Of a stretch of 64,000 nt of DNA, positions 14,097 to 64,000 are shown piece by piece. How positions within the stretch are numbered: the first letter of the stretch is position 1; every line of letters begins with the position of its first letter. The DNA comes from Campylorhamphus procurvoides (Eukaryota > Chordata > Aves > Passeriformes > Dendrocolaptidae), in assembly GCA_013396655.1 (NCBI GenBank), contig WBMV01007393.1, forward strand, positions 231,637 through 295,636. Reading direction: 5' to 3'. The notes under the pieces are model-generated. The model did not search any database. It was not told the DNA's origin and saw only the letters and a program-made list of their open reading frames with translations. A program made the translations under genes and the position numbers.

Positions 14097-14285
14097 GCGT
14101 GCTAGGAAGCGAGAGGCTTTTGACAGATCACTGAAGATATATTGCATTTGACTGCTGCCTGAGACTTCTCTGCACAGATGGATCTCAGTAGTCAACCCAA
14201 ATCTAAAGAAAATTTAACGAAGCGGAAAGACCTCACTTATGTCCTAGAGAATGAGCTGGTGGTGGTTTCATTTGTTCCTTTATAG
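14097..14285 (+). other. exon-like island with a 35-codon ORF (unidentified)
   Basis: A good acceptor (ttttctttcctgatag, ending at 14096) precedes a segment whose composition differs from its surroundings. An ATG at 14178 opens a 35-codon ORF ending at TAG 14283-14285. It starts MDLSSQPKSKENLTKRKD and continues LTYVLENEL, which reads like real hydrophilic coding sequence rather than random intron. An in-frame TGA at 14160-14162 closes it upstream. The only nearby donor is weak (ctg|gtggtg at 14258/14259). I do not recognise the protein. It could be an alternative 5' exon of TCF20 carrying an upstream ORF, a fragment of an old retrocopy, or chance. Joining it to TCF20 exon 2 does not extend the TCF20 frame. 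Confidence 0.25.
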
Positions 14286-17200
14286 GCTTATCGTTTAGAA
14301 TTAGGCGTATCCCCACAGTATTTTGTGTTTTAGCTCACTTGTTATGAGCTGTCTGTAGTGATGCACTACTATGTTGGCATCAGTGTTACATGGGAAGATG
14401 TGGGCAGCTGTCTTCTGTTTGTCCAGTCTTCGATAATCAGGACAAAAGAGTTTTAAAGATTTATGGATCTTTTAAAAAAAGTATAACACAGTATGTTGCA
14501 GAAGATCATTTCACACGGTAATCCTAGAGTGGGAGTACTAATGAATTCTGTTAATCAGCAATAGTTGGGGGCAGATATTCATGCAGAAACTATTGAAAGA
14601 TGCTTACATGCTGTTGACTAACATTTGATAGCCTTGCTTGCAGTGGGGTCACAATGCAGTAGCTCCATATTTTGAAGAACTCGTATGCTAACAAAGTTAT
14701 ATAAGGCTATTTTGAATGATTAACAAACAAAATCTGTATTGTAGATGTGCTTAAAATAAAATCAAGTGAAGAAAGTGAGTTGAAAGACTGCCTGAAATAA
14801 CTTCAGGTGTTTCACAAATAAATCTGAGATGTGGATAAGAGGACCTATTGCTTCTCTCTATTTGAGACTTATGTGTAGTGATTCTGTAAGTGAGGCTGTT
14901 TCTTTATCAGCCACACAAGCTTTGTTCCTGCCAGGTTAAAGGCAAATTTTGATTACTAGGCTATTGGGGAGGAAACAAATGTGTTGGAGCAGAGTGAAAC
15001 TGCTTAGCGTAGTGAATGTAGCCTGTAATGTCGAGATGGATATGCTTAGATGGCTCTACAGCTACAGGCTATAAATACTTCAGAATTATGCAGCTTTACT
15101 GAGAGAGCTGGATGCACGTGTAGTGAGAGTGTAGGTGTGATACTGGAGTAGTGAAAGCTGTGCCAGAATCTTACCTTCCCTTAGAATAAATGAGGAAGGC
15201 TTTGGATGTTGTGCATGTTGGAAAGTACTGTAAAAGTGTAACGTTTGTGGCTGTTAATAGGGCACTTTTTTGGAGGCAGGACTTTGTCCGTCCCATTGGG
15301 GTTGAGATTATGGATGTGTGCCACCATTATGGAGTTTTTATATGATTGCATTGTGGCCTCTAGTCAGCAGCTGGTGTATCATTCCTGCCTGTGGAGCAGT
15401 ATGTACTAACTGAAAATGTTTTTTTTTAAAGGCTTCCAATAAAAAGTTAATCAATTTATTTTTTTCCTGTGGATCTGGGTAGATTTTGAAGGCCTCATCT
15501 ATCTGAATGTATTTTATTAACAAGGTTTGCCCATGGGATTATCTCCATGGTTTTGCTGCGAAGATAGCACTTAGATGTAAGCACTTTACAGGGCTGTTAC
15601 TATTAAGAAAGATTATTGCGATAGTAATTTTAATAGTCCTGTATTTATAGTACATTAATGACAGGAAATGTGCTATATGTCTTAAATTATCAGTGATGTA
15701 ATGGATTGAAGCACCTCCTATCTTTTTTTGCTCCTGTTATTAATGAAAAGCCTTTTTTCTTTTTGGCAGCTGTTTTACTTGTTATGTTGCTCAAGTTCAG
15801 CTCCTTGTGAGATATTCAAAGCAAGTGTTTTTCTGATGAAAACTTATTTATTTGTCAGGGTAAATTCCAAGACTGCAAAAAAAAATAAGTTGAAGGAGAA
15901 AAATATATTTGCTCTGTTTGGTGTCAGCATATATAACTTCTGGACTGAATAAATGTTATGTGATTTCATGAGGTTATGGAGGATAAGAATTTGTGCCTCA
16001 GGTTGACCTTTACTGTATCTCTGTTCCTAAAGGTATTTTACAGCAACTTGTGCTGTTTCTGTTCATTATATAATTAAAATGATTCTTTTTTAATAGTGAG
16101 GATGTCTTAAGAGTGTTTCCTAGCATCAACAGCTATATTTCCAAGCTAATGTATGTTTTCAAGCCTGTTAGTAGTGTTATAGAAGAATTAATATCATCAG
16201 TGATTAAAATTTTTGTATGATGTAATGGGAAGGAAACTTCCTGAGTTTTTGTTCAGACTATGCAAAGTAAGCTTTTTTAAAGTCATATTTAAAATTGAGT
16301 CTGAGATTCTGTGGGAGACTGGGCCTGTGAGAGGACAACAGTGTTGCTTTCCTGAAAAGGGGATGCAAAGCACCTGACGGCCAGGGCGTGCATGCAGCCT
16401 CCAGGGCACGTGAGTGTTGCTGATTGCAGAGCTCCGAACTGCTTATCTGGAGAAGCTGCTTTCTAATATCTGCCAGTTACACTACATGTTCTCTTACCTT
16501 CAGCTTGCTAACTGTCCTCTATTTCTAGGTGTGTTTTCTTTCCTGCCTTTTTCCTCCCCCTAATTTCTCACTTTAACACCAAGTCATACACAAAAGAAGA
16601 AAGAAGCTTGCATATTAGGTATCCTAGGTATCCCAATTTTAGTCCTATCCCAATAGGGCTGGAGCTTCAAACTGATGAAATGTCAAAAAGAATGATTCAG
16701 AAAAAGGAGGGGTTTATCCATTATAAGCCCAAACTGGACAGATTGGCACAGTGTGGCATTCATAGAAGTGTTATTCCTGTGATGTATGCAGTCTTCAAAA
16801 TGCTAAAAAAGTGGAAGTTCAGCAGAACAGTAGATCTCTCTTATAATATGACACTTAAAATACAAGATTAGAACAGCAGTAAAGTTGACTTCCTAGAAGG
16901 GGAGAGACGGAATTTGAAGTATTAACAATTCGACAGTTCCCTTTTGATTCTAGTAATATTATTATGTACAGCAAGCTGCATGAACCAAGGCTGCAACACA
17001 AAGATGCCTTTGAGTTAGAAGAGAGGGGCTGTGGAGACATGCAGTGCAGTGGGGTGGTTTTGTGCCTGTGTGTTCTGTAGCCTGCATGCACAGATAGTAG
17101 AAACCCAGATGAAAGACGCTAGTGGTAGAGTTAGAGCCTTCTGTAGATAACATATATGTGAATTTAAAAAAAATAACCTTGAGAGGCAGATGGGAAAAGA

Positions 17201-18523
17201 ACATGATGGCAGACATTGCCTGTACCTCGTTTTTATGCCAGTGTTCTTGTGACTGGTGATCTTCTACTTGCACAAAACTTAAGTGCAAAGGTAGACTTTA
17301 ATTCTCAGTGGGTTCAGTTGAATGTGGCAAGCACAAGATGTGGCTAAATGAGAAAACATCATGCAGACAAAGTCCAATCTGATGAGTCAAGGTTCTGTTT
17401 CCTGGAAAAGTGTGAGCGTTGTCTTAACATTCATTTAAAGGAAGGAGTCTCTCCTGGTGGCTTTATCCATTTTGTTTTCAGGAAGAGAAAACCACAAGGT
17501 GTTTCAGAAATTAAATGCTTTTGTTACCTGTTAATTAAGGCTGTGTACATGTATATACTTGTTAAATACTGTACTTTCCTTAGTGCATCTAGTGGTGTGT
17601 CAGGCTTTTATAGAGAGACTACCTATCGTCCCCCAACAGTTTTGCAGCTGAGAGCTGGTCATTGAGGGTGAGTCATGATTCCATACACTGCATAATAGAT
17701 TTAAATACACAAGAGAGCCTTCCTGGAGCACGTTTACTTGTGAGTTGATAGTGGAAATTTTGATGATCATACATGATCTTCCAAAATACATATTCCGACT
17801 GACAAATGTTTTCAGTTAAGTTTCATTCAAGATAATATGAAAGTCCTAAGTGAGGAAGTTGTAGACTTGTACTCCAATGGAGTGGACTTGTTCAAACTTT
17901 CTATCTTTTAAAGCAAAGCAGTTGGGGTGGGAAATGCAGTGTGTTGTCTTGCTGTGTTGGTTTTCACCTAGGAGTGTCACTGGAGTACTCAGGAACTGAG
18001 CATTGAGTGCTGGTGCCAGTTCTGTCACAGGTTCCTGTAGATCCTTTCATTGGGCAATCTTGGTTTGAGCTTCGGTCAGTTGTATCTTGCGTGTTTGCTA
18101 GTAGAGATATTTCCCAGCATGAAACATGGGCCTTGGATATCATTCCTGTGGTAAATCCAAGCGTGGTTTGAGAGTGTTGTAGTGTTCTTGTTGCATCTTT
18201 GAACGTAGCAAAGTACTTTGATTCCTCCCATAGCGAATAGCTGGAAGGTGGGGATTGTTCTTTGCTTTGCAAGCACTGTTGGAAGCTTCTCTCTTCAGGG
18301 ACATATAAACACACCCAGTTAGTAAATGACTGTGGGAAAAAATTAATGTTGAAAATGCACTCCAACTGGTAATAGGCTACTGGCTTTTATTTTTTTGAAA
18401 ACCAGCAATTCCTCTGATTTGCACTACTTGGAAGATTGGCAGGGTGCAAGAAGAGGGGTTGAACATTGATGTACCAGAAATTTTATACCTTTGTTTCCTC
18501 TCTCTCTTTTTCTCCTCATTTAG

Positions 18524-18559
18524 GAGGGCTTTTGAGCTGCTGCTCGGCTGCTGAACAGC
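18524..18559 (+). other. TCF20: TCF20 5' UTR part of the first coding exon
   Basis: The acceptor tag at 18521-18523 follows a long pyrimidine tract, so the exon begins at 18524. It carries 36 nt of leader before the ATG. The start context is aacagcATGC, with the favourable A at -3 and C at +4. No other ATG lies in these 36 nt, which supports the ATG at 18560. That ATG also matches the known N-terminus of TCF20. Confidence 0.8.
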
Positions 18560-60661
<42,102 letters not shown>

Positions 60662-60705
60662 GGGGGGAAGTGTACTCCTGGGAATGGATATAAAAGCAAG
60701 CACAG
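60662..60705 (+). other. TCF20: first part of the TCF20 3' UTR, ending at a splice donor
   Basis: After the stop the sequence runs to aagcacag|gtgagtt, a near-perfect donor at 60705/60706. The stop lies 44 nt before this junction, short of the ~50-nt distance that would trigger nonsense-mediated decay, so a spliced 3' UTR is compatible with a stable mRNA. The last exon would lie further right and probably outside the window. If this donor is unused, the 3' UTR simply continues here. Confidence 0.6.
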
Positions 60706-63700
60706 GTGAGTTGGGCAGAGTTTCCAGTTTCCACCTGCTGCCTTCTGCCTTCTGTTTCTGTGAGAAATCAAGGTGCTTTCGTGTACATTCAGAAAATTTG
60801 TAATGATTTTTTTCCCTGCTACCAATCTGTTCAGGCAAGTGACTTCACTTTTTTGTATTTCTGCAGCAGTTCCTTCTGTTAAGCAGCAAAAGGCAAAGCT
60901 TGTTAGCTGTTAGAACTGCCTGATTACTGTCTCAGCTAAACCAGTGGCAGAAATCTCCTTTTGTATCATGTCCCTAAGGACCAGAATGGGTTTTTTCTGT
61001 AAGTCTCAGAGCAGTTAATAGTCAGCTTCCATATAAATAAATAAATTCCTCAAAGTATCCTAAATTCTATATGTAAGGAATAATTAATAATATTGACGAG
61101 TTCAGGATTATTGTAATCTAGGATTCCCCTGTCTTCTGTAGACACAGGGATAAGTAAATTAGTCTTAGCAGAACCCCACCGTGTTTCTTTTAGCCCAGCG
61201 TTATCCTCTATTTTGTGAACAGACACAGGTTAGAGAAAGTGGAACTGTATCCACAAGTGCTCACAATTTTGTAGCTTTGTATTGCGCCCCAATCCTGCAC
61301 TGCACTTCCGACTCCTCCTTTGCCTGATCCCACCATTCATACAGCCATGCGGGAATTTGGTGGGGAATTCAGTTTGTCTGAAACTGCTTTTTGTCATGTT
61401 AGCATCTGAGCTGGGTCATTTTCCTAATCTGGTTCACTGTATGGCTGGGAAGATACACTGGCACAAGGAGGTAATAGCAGTGAGGTGGAAATTAGCCCCT
61501 GGGGAATGGGATGAGGTTGGGATTTATTTCGTATCCAACAGCACGTTGGTGTTCAAAGGCAACTGGGTAGATTAAAATTAAATAAGTGTTTGGTTTCAAA
61601 TTAATATTTGTTGGCACCCCTTCCATGAAATGGCAGCCCAAGAAAGTCTCTTGCCTTCATTTCACTGCTCAGTTGCATTTCTTACTCAGGCTAGTTGCTT
61701 CTCAGTCCTTTTTGTGCAATCATGCAGCTGAAGTTGCTCTTTCATGTCAGTTCTTGGAGCTGATGATGATAATCCCCTTCCCTCACTGCCGTTCCCTTGC
61801 TTCCCAGGCACCTCCCCTACCTTAAAATCTTTCCTGTTTTTCGAGTTATGTAATTGTGAAATACTTTTAATGGTGTTTTCCGTGAAGGATGCGAGATTAG
61901 TTGGAAAATTCTGGGGTTTTAGTGCAGTAGCAAAAGACAGGGAGTGTTTTATATAAACAGTTTGTAGCCTGACTGCTGATTTGGTTTAGCTGTGCTGTGT
62001 TCTGTGGTTTTTCATTTCTAACAGCATTCTTTCTTGGCTTTGGAGTGTTGATTTAACAGTTACCATGCAAACAATATTTAACAGTATTCAGTCTCTGAGT
62101 AGCTTTTTCCTTCCATGGTAAAGGTCATGGGGATTCCTTTAAGCCTTTCTCTTTTCCTTAACGTGTAACGGGCAATATAATTCATAACACTAAAAAAGGA
62201 GGGTAGTCTCACAGACAGGGTGCCTGTTAGAACTGTTTAATGCTGAGGAAGTCTTCTCAGTGATGATTTTTGGGCCATTCCTTTACGGCACTGGTGAATG
62301 TTACTGTGTCCCAGCTTTTGTTTCCTGCATTATTTTCCAGTGCTAACTTTTTTTTATATATCACAGGAATGTATTGGCTAAAGACCTTGCAGGCTGTGGA
62401 ATCTGTGGAATGTGTTCACTTTGTATTCTAGTTACCTCTCTAAAGCATCATATCTTTGAAATCTACTTTGACCTCAAATAGTTCTTATCTGAAGGCCCTA
62501 CTACGCCACCCCTTTTTGATGTTGAAAATGTCTTAAAAATTAAGTTACCCAACTCAACTTTGCATTCCAAAATAAAAACTCCAAGCAAATCTAAAAGATT
62601 CAATTATTTTAAAAAAAATTCTAATGTTTTAATGTGGTAATTATAGAACTGCCCTTCTCCTGGCCTTAGTGTAAGATAGATGGGTATTCAGTTGTGAGAT
62701 TATTGGGCTCTTTTAGTCCTGGTTCATTCCTGAGCCCAGCAAGTTAAGAAAAATCCTGCATGTTGGATAACATCCAGGCAAGTCAGTGTATTCTGTCTCT
62801 GTTGCTTCTCTCTCCCTGAGCCAGTTGCCTCTAGAACATTTGGATCAAGTCCAGATCTGGAGAGTGACTGTGAGAGCAAGTCTGGTGCTCTGGATCTTGT
62901 CCAGGAATGAGGAAGGACTCTCCCTGTGTGTTGAGCCTGTTTCTTCCCTGAGCCAGTGCCTAATGCTCTGGACCAGTTCCAGGCATGGGCAAGCTGCAGT
63001 TGTACAGGAGCCAGAGGCAGCAACGCGGCCTTGACACTCCTTCAGCAAGGGCTCACAGTTGCACAGTAATGAACACCACAAAGGGCAGCTGCCTGAACTC
63101 TCTAGGAACCTCTCCCCTTTCCTCTTCAGCTGTAGCTCCACGGCTTTACCCGTCTGGTTTTTGTACATACTCGCCTGACTCCTTCTTCACTCTCAGCCTG
63201 GCACCCCTGGGTGGGGGATATTTGCAGTCAAGAGTTAGGCTTGCTGGGATGTAATCTAATTGATGTGCTGATGATCAGAGCAGCACTGACTTCTGTATCA
63301 CACTTAGTCAGGGTTCCTGGAGCTTAATTGCCAGCTATGAACGAACACGGGTGTTACTTCATTCCCAGGCACACCTCTAATTCTGTTAACTGCTTTCCAT
63401 ATGCATCACTTATGTTGCAAGTTTTTTTCCTTTTCCCAAGCTCACTAGCTGGCAGGGAGGGATTTATCTGAGTCATATCAAAGTAAGTAACCTTACTAAA
63501 TAAATAAACTGCTGGGATAAGGGAAGAAAGGAATATATTACTTTAAGCTTTGCTTTCTCTCTGCAGATTGAGAATGAGAACCATAGCTTAGAGAAATGAA
63601 ATTTTAACTTTGTAGTTTCTCTTTTGAACTCAGCTTCCACCAGCCTAATTTCTTGCCTCAGAGAATTTGTGGACAGGGAGAACATGAGCCAAGCACTTGG

Positions 63701-64000
63701 ATGTTTCCACATTTTTCTTGAAAGACATCACAAGCTTAGTCCTTCCATGAACTGTTCCCACCACCATAATATGACAAGTAGAACCAAAAAGCAACATAAG
63801 GAACTATTACCTGCCCTTCAGTTAGTTAAACCACAGCTTTACCTTTAGCTGGTGAAATGTAGCCATTTCCCAGTTTTCGTTCCTGCGGCTGGACTGCTGT
63901 GATTTTGATCCTGGTTTCAGTATCTGCTGTGTATTCACTGGAAACCACTGTTGGATGGTAGTGGGATGAACACACTTGGGCCCGGTCCCTGAGGGGCGGC
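60706..64000 (+). other. TCF20: probable TCF20 intron 5 to the window edge
   Basis: The stretch starts gtgagt after the UTR donor. It is AT-rich, stop-rich DNA with a degenerate ~77-bp tandem repeat (about 62764-62990). I looked for a terminal exon with a clear acceptor and polyadenylation site before base 64000 and could not identify one. It could instead be 3' UTR or flanking DNA if the donor at 60706 is not used. Confidence 0.45.
62764..62990. repeat. degenerate ~77-bp tandem repeat (about four units)
   Basis: The box tggatNNNNtccag recurs at 62764 (tggataacatccagg), 62841 (tggatcaagtccag), 62891 (tggatcttgtccagg) and 62969 (tggaccagttccagg). A second box, ccctgagccagt, occurs inside units 1 and 3. 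The spacings are 77, 50 and 78 bases, so the middle unit seems to have lost about 28 bases. This looks like a decayed minisatellite. I do not recognise the unit. Confidence 0.6.

Larger units (their letters stand above)
8..18523 (+). other. TCF20: TCF20 intron 1 (inferred)
   Basis: This 18.5-kb stretch lies between the donor at 7/8 and the tag acceptor at 18521-18523, which follows a pyrimidine tract (tttcctctctctctttttctcc). It is AT-rich, T-rich on the + strand, and broken by stops in all frames. It contains a degraded CR1 LINE (about 5045-7308), short homopolymers (T near 861, A near 3446) and an exon-like island near 14.1-14.3 kb. I see nothing else assignable in 200-5040, 7310-14090 or 14290-18520. 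Confidence 0.6.

Noticed and set aside
60686..60697. TATA-box-like string (ggatataaaagc) after the TCF20 stop
   Set aside because: It lies in the exon 5 3' UTR, with no CpG island or downstream gene start. Such strings are frequent by chance.

Overview
This window is vertebrate nuclear DNA, almost certainly from a bird. It holds large introns, few genes, and several CR1 (chicken repeat 1) LINE copies ending in the characteristic CR1 3' sequence. The only gene I can support is TCF20 (transcription factor 20, also called SPBP or AR1), which runs left to right across nearly the whole window. A short LTR-like remnant at 58941 resembles LTR ends I associate with bird genomes. I cannot name the species.

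Layout. Bases 1-200 are GC- and CpG-rich and open with a strong splice donor at 7/8. This is probably the end of a non-coding TCF20 exon 1, with the promoter just off the left edge. Intron 1 (8-18523) carries a degraded sense-strand CR1 (about 5045-7308) and one unexplained exon-like island near 14.1-14.3 kb. A giant exon (18524-24151) encodes residues 1-1864. Intron 2 (24152-50862) contains a long antisense CR1 (about 26922-30450) and a shorter antisense CR1 (about 36502-36930). The last three coding exons are small: 50863-50956, 57550-57599 and 60578-60661. Joined, the four exons give an intact 1939-residue protein, close to the 1960 residues of human TCF20. A splice donor 44 nt after the stop codon (60705/60706) indicates that the 3' UTR continues in another exon, probably beyond the right edge.

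The protein is a large nuclear chromatin-associated coregulator. It has a Q/S/G/Y-rich N-terminus, Ser/Pro-rich middle regions, an AT-hook followed by poly-Q and poly-P, basic nuclear-localisation stretches, and a C-terminal extended PHD (ePHD/ADD-like) zinc domain. That zinc domain is assembled from three exons separated by 26.7 kb and 6.6 kb introns.

The most actionable anomaly is a 773-bp near-perfect tandem duplication (28547-29319 and 29321-30093), one mismatch apart, with the window's only N exactly at the junction. It looks like an unmerged contig overlap, that is, a false duplication, inside the antisense CR1. I found no CRISPR array, operon, tRNA, rRNA or new gene system. The remaining findings are modest: candidate cryptic exons, degenerate repeats, and strand-asymmetric intronic blocks.
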